Shown here: piece after piece, positions 1 through 6,097 of the stretch
How the letters are laid out: each line of letters starts with the position of its first letter
Numbering within the stretch: position 1 is the first letter of the stretch
NCBI GenBank assembly: GCA_030621075.1
Contig: JAUXII010000066.1
Location: forward strand, 1-6,097
Direction of reading: 5' to 3'
DNA length: 6,097 nt
Source: Lentimicrobiaceae bacterium
Lineage (GTDB): Bacteria; Bacteroidota; Bacteroidia; Bacteroidales; JAGONC01
Notes under the pieces: model-generated
What the model saw: the letters and a program-made list of their open reading frames with translations, nothing else
Database searches by the model: none
What the model was told of the DNA's origin: nothing
Position numbers and translations under genes: made by a program

Positions 1-895
1 CACAACCTCTCCGTCAGGTATCCGGGGGAGGGCTGGAAGAAAATACAAGATAATTATTCATACGCCTGATGGGAAAAACTATGAGTCGACATTTGAAGAA
101 CTAAAAAACCCTGTTGGGATTAACGATGTGTATGCTGAAATAGAACACCGGGAAGATATTAATTATGTATATGACCTGGCAGGATACCAATTCTACCTTG
201 ATACTTACCAGGCAGAAAGTGATACAAATTATTTCTTGTGGAAACTGGAAAGAACTTATAAGTTTAATGCTAATTACCGGATAAAATATATTTTTGATGG
301 TGCATTCCATGTTATGGCACATTCAGATTCTCTGTATACCTGCTATAAAACTGATAATATTAAGAAAATATTTACCTATCATACGCTAAACCTGGCCGAC
401 CCAAAACTTACCCGTTTCCCTTTACATTTCGTGAATACCGAAACCAAAGAGCTTTCAATCAGATACAGCTTATTAGTGAAACAGCTAACAATAAGTGAAC
501 CTGCGTACAAATTCTGGAATAGCCTGGAAGATAGAGAATCTGAAGAAGGCTCAATGTATACAAAACAGCCCTATCAGATCAGGGGAAATATTTTTAACCC
601 TGATAATCAGGACGAACCGGTTATGGGGTATTTCCTGGTAGCCGGCCGTACTGACAAGAGAATTTTTGTAAATCGTCCGTATACCCTGAATTTCCATTAT
701 AATACCACCTGCTATTTAATTACACAGGATCTGTATACTGTACTATTATTAATGGAAGACGAATGGCCTCTTTATCTTTATGCTGTTTTTGGTGCGACGG
801 GTGGCCAATCGCCTGCTCTGCCTGTTGAGCAGTCATGTTTGGATTGCACAATTGGAGGTGGAACGATTATAAAACCGGATTTCTGGGTAGATTAA
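1..895 (+). CDS. DUF4249 family outer-surface lipoprotein, 5' partial
   Basis: The frame is open from base 2, so the start and the expected lipoprotein signal lie upstream; 297 C-terminal residues are visible. The Met codon at 128 is internal, because family-like sequence (KIIIHTPDGKNYES, then a Pro-containing linker) precedes it. I recognise DUF4249 from several blocks: the beta-sandwich start, RYSLLVKQ near visible residues 154-161, GNIFNP near 195-200, GYFLVAG near 209, and a C-terminal SCLDC followed by GGG and PDFW. Cysteines at about 114, 237, 279 and 282 could form disulfides, which fits an exported protein. Family knowledge: DUF4249 members are Bacteroidota lipoproteins usually encoded beside a TonB-dependent receptor; no biochemical role is established. 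Inference: it is a surface or periplasmic partner of a receptor encoded upstream, co-transcribed with the secreted protein that begins 28 bases downstream. The family call is strong; the function is unknown. Confidence 0.88.
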   Translation, partial: TTSPSGIRGRAGRKYKIIIHTPDGKNYESTFEELKNPVGINDVYAEIEHREDINYVYDLAGYQFYLDTYQAESDTNYFLWKLERTYKFNANYRIKYIFDGAFHVMAHSDSLYTCYKTDNIKKIFTYHTLNLADPKLTRFPLHFVNTETKELSIRYSLLVKQLTISEPAYKFWNSLEDRESEEGSMYTKQPYQIRGNIFNPDNQDEPVMGYFLVAGRTDKRIFVNRPYTLNFHYNTTCYLITQDLYTVLLLMEDEWPLYLYAVFGATGGQSPALPVEQSCLDCTIGGGTIIKPDFWVD

Positions 896-902
896 TAACT
901 AA

Positions 903-917
903 ATGATGATGAAATAA
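903..917 (+). other. Five-codon mini-ORF (ATG repeated three times) between two genes
   Basis: The 28-base gap between the DUF4249 gene and the next gene contains ATGATGATGAAATAA, a tiny reading frame (MMMK then stop). It lies 7 bases after the DUF4249 stop and 6 bases before the next start at 924, in frame with that gene. No Shine-Dalgarno sequence is visible in the gap. The mini-ORF could be chance in AT-rich DNA, or a reinitiation step affecting translation of the downstream gene. Only its presence is seen; a role is speculative. Confidence 0.2.
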
Positions 918-923
918 TTAATC

Positions 924-2663
924 ATGAAACATTTACTATCAGTAGCCTTACTATTTTGTTTGGCCTGTAATTTTTCTTTCGGTCAAATAGCCAATGAGCT
1001 TTCAGTGGAAGGCTATACAGATAATCTCGTTGAAAATGTAATACTATATACTGATAGAGACATCTACCTGTCAGGCGAAGAGTTATGGTTCACTGCTTAT
1101 ATCACCATGAATAATATCCTGTCAGATTCCACACTGAGTACCGTTCTTTATATTGAATTGTATAATAATAAAGCAACCATTTGCAAAAAAAAGTTTGTAA
1201 TCAATAATGGCCTGGCAATGGGTGTTTTTAATATCCCTGAAGAAACGCGCCCGGGAAATTATTTTCTGCGAGCTTATACTCAATATTTAAGAAACGCTCC
1301 GCCTGAAACCTACTTTACATCCCTTGTGACCATTATTAATCCGGAGATCCCACTTCCGGCAATTGAGCAAGCGTCAAAACAAGAGACAAATATTGTTCGC
1401 GAAAAGGTTAAATTATTAAAAAAAACCGCCGACAATCTGAAAATCAATATTCGTACAAGTAAAGAAACATACCAGCCAAGAGAATTGATTGAGTTGGAGA
1501 TTAATCATACTCCAGGCATCAGTAATGAATTAACATATTTGTCTGTTTCTGTAATAAAACATGGCACAAAAATAGATGATGAATATGTGCATGCTGGATT
1601 TATTATTGATTCCATTCACTCAGGCCAATACCCCAGGAAGTTATCCTGGGTCCCTGAAATAAGAGGCGTAAGTATCAGTGGTTCTATTCGCGAAAAAAAC
1701 TCACTCCAACCTGAATCAAATACAAAGGTCTATATTTCGGTATTAGGTGAGAGTCCACAATTTCACATTACTAAAACAGGTGAAAATGGCAAATTTATTT
1801 TCGCCTTAAACCAGGCAACAAATATTGAGGACATTTTTTTATGTACGAAACATCGCTTTGAAAATGAGCTGGAGTTTCTCATTAACAACGATTTCTCCAA
1901 CATCTATCCTGTAATTAGCGATATTTCTCTTTCGATTGACACATCGCACAAGAGATTGCTTGAAGAAATGTATATCAATTATCAAACGAAAAAAGCCTTC
2001 GATGTCAGCAATTTGGAAATCTCTAAAGAAAATACTGGTATGCCATTCATGTGGGAACCCCGGGAAGTTACCATTCTTCTTACTGATTTCATTGAGCTTC
2101 CCACGCTAAAAGATGTTTTTAATGAAATAATACCTTATGTAAGGGTACGAAGTCATAAAGGGATGCACTATTTAAGTGTGTTGGATCCTTTAACAAAAGA
2201 AACATTTAACAATCCACTTATTCTATTAGATAATATACCGGTATTTAATATTGATGAGTTGCTAAAAATTCACCCGGCCAGGATCAAGCAGATTGATGTC
2301 ATTAACAAAACTTATTTACTTGGTGAGTATAATATTAAGGGCATCGTATTAATAACCTCGACTACTGATGATTTTTGTGGCATTTCATTTCCGAAAGAGT
2401 CAATATTTGTTGAATTTCAAACAATCACACCAACCCTTGTATTTCAATCACCAACTTATGATACTGAAACAAAAAAATTAAGCAGGATCCCTGATTTCAG
2501 GACAACCCTCTACTGGTATCCAAATCTCATATTACAACAACAGGATACTCTGCTGTCATTTTTTGCTTCCGATCATTGCTCAGAATATGATGTAATAGTC
2601 AGGGGCATGACTAATGAGGGCATTCCATGTTTCGGGAAGGCATCGTTCAGGGTTTCACGCTAG
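924..2663 (+). CDS. Secreted MG2-like / TonB-plug-like protein of unknown function (Bacteroidota)
   Basis: This complete 579-residue protein has a Sec signal peptide: a Lys-containing start, a hydrophobic run at about residues 4-15, and likely cleavage after SFG at residue 20. Residues 38-138 resemble an MG2 macroglobulin-like beta domain (YTDRDIYLSGEELWFTAY, later GNYFLRAYTQYLRN). A second beta-domain start lies near 173-215 (TSKETYQPRELIELEI). Residues 247-310 look like a carboxypeptidase-regulatory-like fold (ISGSIREK, then GENGKFIFAL). Residues 430-480 resemble a TonB-receptor plug (PLILLDNIPV, then IKQIDVINKTYLLGEYNIKG), but there is no barrel. The C-terminus (RTTLYWYPNL to FRVSR) is another predicted beta domain. 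Related proteins are found in Bacteroidota beside DUF4249 and TonB-dependent receptor genes; no function is established. The start at 924 gives the intact signal peptide. The stop overlaps the convergent M23 gene. I infer a periplasmic or outer-membrane-associated scaffold or accessory protein. Domain assignments beyond the first are moderate to weak. Confidence 0.8.
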   Translation: MKHLLSVALLFCLACNFSFGQIANELSVEGYTDNLVENVILYTDRDIYLSGEELWFTAYITMNNILSDSTLSTVLYIELYNNKATICKKKFVINNGLAMGVFNIPEETRPGNYFLRAYTQYLRNAPPETYFTSLVTIINPEIPLPAIEQASKQETNIVREKVKLLKKTADNLKINIRTSKETYQPRELIELEINHTPGISNELTYLSVSVIKHGTKIDDEYVHAGFIIDSIHSGQYPRKLSWVPEIRGVSISGSIREKNSLQPESNTKVYISVLGESPQFHITKTGENGKFIFALNQATNIEDIFLCTKHRFENELEFLINNDFSNIYPVISDISLSIDTSHKRLLEEMYINYQTKKAFDVSNLEISKENTGMPFMWEPREVTILLTDFIELPTLKDVFNEIIPYVRVRSHKGMHYLSVLDPLTKETFNNPLILLDNIPVFNIDELLKIHPARIKQIDVINKTYLLGEYNIKGIVLITSTTDDFCGISFPKESIFVEFQTITPTLVFQSPTYDTETKKLSRIPDFRTTLYWYPNLILQQQDTLLSFFASDHCSEYDVIVRGMTNEGIPCFGKASFRVSR

Positions 2664-3928
2664 AACCCACGACTTAAGTCGTGGGCTGGTCCCAGGGTAT
2701 CAAGCTGCTGATTCAATACCCTGACTAAATAATCAAACTGAATTCTATGAGCCGAATCAACAGGTTTTGCCGGAGGGGATTTTACTTTTAACGGATCAAT
2801 GGGGTCACCGTTCTTGTAAACCCTGAAATCGAGATGAGGCCCGGTTGCCAATCCCGTTTTACCAACATAGCCAATCAGATCTCCCTGGCTTACATGTGTT
2901 CCATTCTTTATGCCTTTTGCATAACCTGAAAGGTGCATATAAACCGTTGAATAGGTTCCATTGTGCCTGATTTTGATATATCGTCCCCCGCCTCTTCTTT
3001 CATACCCTTTCTTAATCACCACGCCATCTCCAATCGTATGAACCGGAGTTCCTGAAGGAGCAGCATAATCCACGCCATGATGAGGCCGCCGGATCTTTAG
3101 AATGGGATGAAGCCTGCTATGGGAAAACCGGGAGCTGATCCTGCTATATCGTAACGGGGACTTTAAAAACGTTCGACGTAAGCTGTTTGCTTCCTCATCA
3201 AAATAATCACCAACACTATCCTGAACAAAATAATAAGCATAATAATCATATCCCATATGGGTAATGCAACCAGCAATTATATTGCCAATACCAATGGTGT
3301 CATCTTCAACAATCAACTCTTCAAACATAATCCTGTAACTGTCTCCTTTTTGAATACCGAAAAAATCAATAGCCCAGGCATAAATATCAGAAAGTTCCAC
3401 TGCGAGGTACGGGTTGGTTCCATTCGAAACAAAGGAGTTCCAAAGAGATGATTCAATAACACCTGTTGTTGTCGATATGACCTTTCTGATTGCTTTTCTA
3501 CCTTTATAAACATTCAAGGTATCTCTCAGGTCAAACACAACATACTCCGTTAATGAGATGTTATAAACAAAATATTGCACAACAGGTATTGAATCAATGG
3601 TAAACAGAACAGCATAAGGATTCCCTGATCTTATCTTACGGACGCTAAAAACAGGTCGTGCTTTCCTGGCCAATTGATTTATGGTTGAGTAATCCACATC
3701 ATATGATAATAAAATATCGGCAAGGTATTGATTCTTATTTACCTTCCCATATTGGATAGTCATTGAGTCAATTACTATTCCATACTTAACCAAAGGTTGA
3801 TAGAGAAACTCACTATCCTGAGGTATTTCAGATTCAGCCCTGTTTTTTTCAAAAGGCCAGAAAATAGCAATCAGGATAGCGATTGCAATAAACAGTATAA
3901 AGAGTTTTATTAGCTTTGTTCGTGACAC
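2660..3928 (-). CDS. Membrane-anchored M23 family metallopeptidase (peptidoglycan endopeptidase)
   Basis: This 422-residue protein has an N-terminal membrane anchor (residues about 7-26, after SRTK). A periplasmic region of about 230 residues follows, including YAWAIDFFGIQKGDSY near 183-198, as in MepM-like proteins with an OapA/LysM-like N-terminal part. The M23 domain spans about 265-380. Expected zinc and catalytic positions are H283 and D287 (HHGVD), H332 (YMHLSGYA) and GPHLDFR at 363-369. The last motif is HLD rather than the usual HLH, so the residue at the zinc-ligand position is Asp367. M23 enzymes cut peptide cross-links in peptidoglycan; activity here is inferred. The start is GTG, chosen because it keeps the membrane anchor, while the first internal Met (residue 56) would remove it; no Shine-Dalgarno is visible. 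It begins three bases after the iorB stop, in the same frame. Its last codons lie in a 20-bp palindrome, so the tail HDLSRGF is probably not ancestral. Confidence 0.9.
   Translation of the reverse strand: MSRTKLIKLFILFIAIAILIAIFWPFEKNRAESEIPQDSEFLYQPLVKYGIVIDSMTIQYGKVNKNQYLADILLSYDVDYSTINQLARKARPVFSVRKIRSGNPYAVLFTIDSIPVVQYFVYNISLTEYVVFDLRDTLNVYKGRKAIRKVISTTTGVIESSLWNSFVSNGTNPYLAVELSDIYAWAIDFFGIQKGDSYRIMFEELIVEDDTIGIGNIIAGCITHMGYDYYAYYFVQDSVGDYFDEEANSLRRTFLKSPLRYSRISSRFSHSRLHPILKIRRPHHGVDYAAPSGTPVHTIGDGVVIKKGYERRGGGRYIKIRHNGTYSTVYMHLSGYAKGIKNGTHVSQGDLIGYVGKTGLATGPHLDFRVYKNGDPIDPLKVKSPPAKPVDSAHRIQFDYLVRVLNQQLDTLGPAHDLSRGF
2666..2685. repeat. Perfect 20-bp palindrome at the convergent gene junction (REP-like)
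   Basis: CCCACGACTTAAGTCGTGGG is a perfect self-complementary sequence. It starts two bases after the stop codon of the + strand gene and lies wholly inside the 3' end of the - strand M23 gene, where it encodes HDLSRG plus part of the preceding Ala codon. No T-run follows it in either direction, so it is not a canonical intrinsic terminator. From memory, similar palindromes recur between genes in Bacteroidota and resemble REP elements mobilised by RAYT (Y1) transposases; that identity is inference, as only one copy is present here. It may also end or stabilise converging transcripts. Confidence 0.6.
2693..2723. repeat. 8-bp inverted repeat (potential stem-loop) in the 3' end of the M23 gene
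   Basis: CAGGGTAT (2693-2700) and ATACCCTG (2716-2723) are perfect inverse complements separated by 15 bases, all within M23 codons. The repeat starts eight bases beyond the 20-bp palindrome, so an M23 transcript would carry two consecutive stem-loops at its end. There is no T-tract. A transcript-end or RNA-stability role is possible, but an 8-bp repeat could be chance. Confidence 0.35.
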
Positions 3929-3931
3929 AGG

Positions 3932-4519
3932 TTAGGTCTGTTTTTTTTGCAAAGCCAGTTCCCTGCCGGCATTCATTGCCTTAAGATTTATGTCCACGAC
4001 TTCCTGGCCTTTCTCTCCAAATGTTTGTACGATTGCCTCTTCAAGTTTATTGTAGTCTATTTCAAGAAAAGGAGTTGCGGCACCAAGTATAACCATGTTT
4101 GCAGCCCGGTTTGAACCCACCTCTTTGGCTATTTCATTGGCATTTATGACCAGGTGATACGGTTGTTTTTCTATTTCATTTATTATTGATTCAACAGCAG
4201 GGTAGTTAGGAATATTGATATGGGGCATAGAATTTGTGATCAGCCATCCATGCTTAGCAAGCTTAGGAAGGTAGCGCAATGACTCCATAGGTTCAAGTGA
4301 AAGTATCATATCAGCTTTCCCATCCGGGATCAGGTCGGAGGCAATTTCATTATCTGAAAGTCGCAGGTTTGAATAAACAGCTCCACCCCGCTGGCTCATT
4401 CCATGAACCTCGGCCTGTTTTAAAAACAAGCCCGTATTTACGGCTGCCAAACCAATTATTGCAGCAATTGATAGAATCCCTTGTCCTCCTACTCCCGCAA
4501 GTATAATATCTTTTTTCAT
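3932..4519 (-). CDS. iorB: Indolepyruvate:ferredoxin oxidoreductase, beta subunit
   Basis: This 195-residue protein has the usual length for the family and is the gamma-type domain of 2-ketoacid:ferredoxin oxidoreductases. Visible hallmarks are the N-terminal beta strand and glycine loop ILAGVGGQG (6-14), then EVHGMSQRGGAVYSNLRLS (37-55), SLEPMESLRYL (74-84) and NMVILGAATPF (141-151). With IorA it forms the enzyme that converts aryl-pyruvates (indolepyruvate, phenylpyruvate, hydroxyphenylpyruvate) plus CoA to aryl-acetyl-CoA and CO2, passing electrons to ferredoxin in the cytoplasm; the reverse reductive carboxylation is also possible. The ATG shares its A with the TAA stop of iorA (TAATG), which suggests translational coupling. 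A weak purine-rich GGAAAA lies six bases upstream of the ATG. The order iorA-iorB supports the assignment over a lone 2-ketoacid oxidoreductase subunit. The 3' end carries a run of eight A just before the stop. Confidence 0.93.
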   Translation of the reverse strand: MKKDIILAGVGGQGILSIAAIIGLAAVNTGLFLKQAEVHGMSQRGGAVYSNLRLSDNEIASDLIPDGKADMILSLEPMESLRYLPKLAKHGWLITNSMPHINIPNYPAVESIINEIEKQPYHLVINANEIAKEVGSNRAANMVILGAATPFLEIDYNKLEEAIVQTFGEKGQEVVDINLKAMNAGRELALQKKQT

Positions 4520-6097
4520 TATAGCTTTTCCATTTTTTGTTTAACTTTCTTCTCAGCCCGAATTCTTTTAGCAACAACATGTAAACACTCCCTTCTGGGA
4601 ATAATAACGGATACCCCTTCATAAGCAAGTTCCTCCTTCATAACCTTCATGTTTACTTCATGCTCCTTAGAAATAGGATATAAAATGCGAATATGTTCTT
4701 TATCCACCCCTACTCCTTCACAAATCGATTCAATTCTTCCTGTGGCTAATGAATCCTGCATCCCTGTCATGGCTGTTGTTGAATTATCAAGGATAAGAAT
4801 AGTGATGGGCGACCTGGCATTAACGGCATCTACCAGGCCTGTGATACCGGAGTGAGCAAACGTTGAATCACCAATAACAGCAACTGACGGAATTAAGCCA
4901 GCATCAGCCGCACCCTTGGCCATAGGAATTGAGGCACCCATATCAACCAGGCTGTTGATAGCTTTGTAAGGCTCAAGAACGCCTAACGAATAACAGCCGA
5001 TGTCGGAAAAAACCCTTCCTTTGCTATGCTTTTCCATAGCTTCATTCAATGCATTGTAAGAATAAATATGAGGACACCCATTGCATAATGATGGAGGACG
5101 TGGCTTTACGTTTTCAGGTATGGGAAACCCAATATTAACATGCATTCCCAGCGCTGCAGCTACAATATTCGGGGTTAGCTCTCCTGCCCGTGGTATTGCC
5201 CCATCCAAACGCCCTTTTATCCTCTTTCCCTTATCAAGATATCCTTTTAACATCTCTTCAATGAAGGGTGCACCCTCTTCCAGCAACAGTAAATTGTCAC
5301 ACTCATCATAAATACGTTCAACCATTTTTCCTGGCAATGGATATTGCCCGATCTTTAGTACCGGATAAGGAACAGCACGATCAGGGAAATTCTCCATCAG
5401 ATAATTATAAGCTATCCCTGCTGTAATAATACCCAGGCTTTTATCCGGTGCATCATAATAAATATTATAGCGCGAAATTTCCGAGGCCACCTCATATCGT
5501 GGAAGCTTATCTAATAACAACTTATATCTTATACGGGCACTAAACGGTACAAGGATATACTGAAGTGGATCGGAAGGGAGAAGCATTTTGTTTTGATCCC
5601 TGATGTCATTATTGCGAATGATCCCGGCCCTTGAGTGAGCCAGGTGTGTGGTTATTCTTATTAGCACCGGGATATCAAGTTTCTCAGAAAGATCAAACCC
5701 GTAATGTACCATATCATATGCTTCCTGCTGGTTGTAAGGTTCCAGGATAGGCATCATAGCAAATTTCCCATAGAAGCGTGAATCCTGCTCATTCTGCGAT
5801 GAGTGCATCGATGGGTCATCAGCCGTAACAACAACCAGTCCGCCATTGGCACCTGTCATAGCTGAATTAATAAAAGCATCGGCAGCAACATTTAATCCAA
5901 CATGCTTCATGCAAACCATTGCACGCTTACCCACGTACGAAACCCCAATGGCAGTTTCCATGGCAGTTTTTTCATTAGCACACCATACTGCTTTAATGCT
6001 TCCCGACTTCGCTTCTTTAGCGTTCATTACATATTCCGTGATCTCGGTTGATGGCGTTCCGGGATAAGCATAGATTCCCGTTATTCCTGCATCGATG
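4519..6097 (-). CDS. iorA: Indolepyruvate:ferredoxin oxidoreductase, alpha subunit, 5' partial
   Basis: The frame runs off the right edge, and 525 residues are visible. The Met codon at 6027 is internal, because AYPGTPSTEITEYV, the hallmark N-terminal ThDP-enzyme segment of IorA, is encoded upstream of it. Only about 10-20 N-terminal residues should be missing. Domains: pyrimidine-binding part with MKHVGLNVAADAF and the stretch from TADDPSMHSSQNEQD; a middle transketolase-C-like domain (about visible 215-310); CNGCPH (338-343); and a ThDP-binding domain with SDIGCYSLG, GDSTFAHSG (from 409) and DNSTTAMTG (from 437). Together with IorB it decarboxylates aryl-pyruvates to acyl-CoA. Canonical IorA is about 600-650 residues and ends in a ferredoxin-like domain with two CxxCxxCxxxC motifs. 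Here the protein stops after IIPRREC and a Lys-rich tail with no such motif; I believe this is a Bacteroidota short form rather than a truncation, since the stop is coupled to the iorB start. The promoter is off the window. Confidence 0.93.
   Translation of the reverse strand, partial: IDAGITGIYAYPGTPSTEITEYVMNAKEAKSGSIKAVWCANEKTAMETAIGVSYVGKRAMVCMKHVGLNVAADAFINSAMTGANGGLVVVTADDPSMHSSQNEQDSRFYGKFAMMPILEPYNQQEAYDMVHYGFDLSEKLDIPVLIRITTHLAHSRAGIIRNNDIRDQNKMLLPSDPLQYILVPFSARIRYKLLLDKLPRYEVASEISRYNIYYDAPDKSLGIITAGIAYNYLMENFPDRAVPYPVLKIGQYPLPGKMVERIYDECDNLLLLEEGAPFIEEMLKGYLDKGKRIKGRLDGAIPRAGELTPNIVAAALGMHVNIGFPIPENVKPRPPSLCNGCPHIYSYNALNEAMEKHSKGRVFSDIGCYSLGVLEPYKAINSLVDMGASIPMAKGAADAGLIPSVAVIGDSTFAHSGITGLVDAVNARSPITILILDNSTTAMTGMQDSLATGRIESICEGVGVDKEHIRILYPISKEHEVNMKVMKEELAYEGVSVIIPRRECLHVVAKRIRAEKKVKQKMEKL

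Noticed and set aside
957..968. Lipobox (LAC) in the secreted 579-residue protein
   Set aside because: The -3 residue before Cys15 is Cys rather than Leu or similar, and a good signal peptidase I site follows at SFG-Q, so it is treated as a plain secreted protein.
2650..2668. GGGTT...AACCC inverted repeat spanning both stop codons
   Set aside because: The stem is only 5 bp and competes with the far stronger 20-bp palindrome.
2666..2685. Rho-independent terminator reading of the palindrome
   Set aside because: No T-run follows the hairpin on either strand, so it is listed as a repeat, with transcript ending only a possibility.
3257..3513. Short open frames on both strands within the M23 gene
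   Set aside because: They overlap a conserved coding region in other frames and show no recognisable protein features.
3941..3948. Run of eight A (coding strand) at the end of iorB as a programmed frameshift site
   Set aside because: It lies a few codons before the stop, no stimulatory structure is evident, and the -1 frame gives no recognisable product; AT-rich drift explains it.
3994..4002. CCACGACTT inside iorB as a second copy of the palindrome
   Set aside because: Only one arm matches, there is no inverted partner, and it encodes ordinary IorB sequence.
4649..6067. Several 68-76 residue open frames on the + strand opposite iorA
   Set aside because: They are antisense shadows of a well-conserved gene with no start signals or family resemblance.

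Overview
The window looks like chromosomal DNA from a Bacteroidota (Bacteroidetes) member, most likely an anaerobic or fermentative lineage. The evidence is a DUF4249-family surface lipoprotein followed by a secreted MG2/plug-like protein, a pairing typical of that phylum. The DNA is AT-rich, clear Shine-Dalgarno sequences are scarce, and a two-subunit indolepyruvate:ferredoxin oxidoreductase of a short-alpha type is present. No RNA gene, CRISPR array, complete insertion sequence, or gene-free stretch over 300 bases was seen. The largest gap between genes is 28 bases.

Layout: two convergent gene groups meet near base 2660. On the + strand, bases 1-895 hold the 3' part of a DUF4249 lipoprotein gene whose start lies upstream of the window. 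After 28 bases comes a complete 579-residue secreted protein (924-2663) with macroglobulin-like and TonB-plug-like segments. On the - strand, reading from the right edge, are iorA (5' end off the window), iorB (start overlaps the iorA stop by one base), and a membrane-anchored M23 peptidase (GTG start three bases after the iorB stop). They form one tightly packed, probably co-transcribed unit whose promoter would lie beyond base 6097.

How the genes work together: IorAB should oxidatively decarboxylate aryl-pyruvates from aromatic amino acids to aryl-acetyl-CoA with reduction of ferredoxin, or run in reverse to make aryl-pyruvates from aryl-acetates. The M23 protein is a predicted periplasmic cell-wall endopeptidase with no obvious metabolic link to IorAB. 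The two + strand genes are predicted cell-envelope proteins, probably accessory to a TonB-dependent receptor encoded upstream; their role is unknown.

Most notable points: (1) the convergent junction, where the two stop codons interlock in CTAG and a perfect 20-bp palindrome supplies the last codons of the M23 gene, with a second inverted repeat next to it; (2) an M23 active site with HLD in place of HLH; (3) an IorA that ends before the usual C-terminal ferredoxin-like domain; (4) the uncharacterised DUF4249 plus MG2/plug-like pair. None of these amounts to a demonstrated new system. They are specific anomalies that can be tested.
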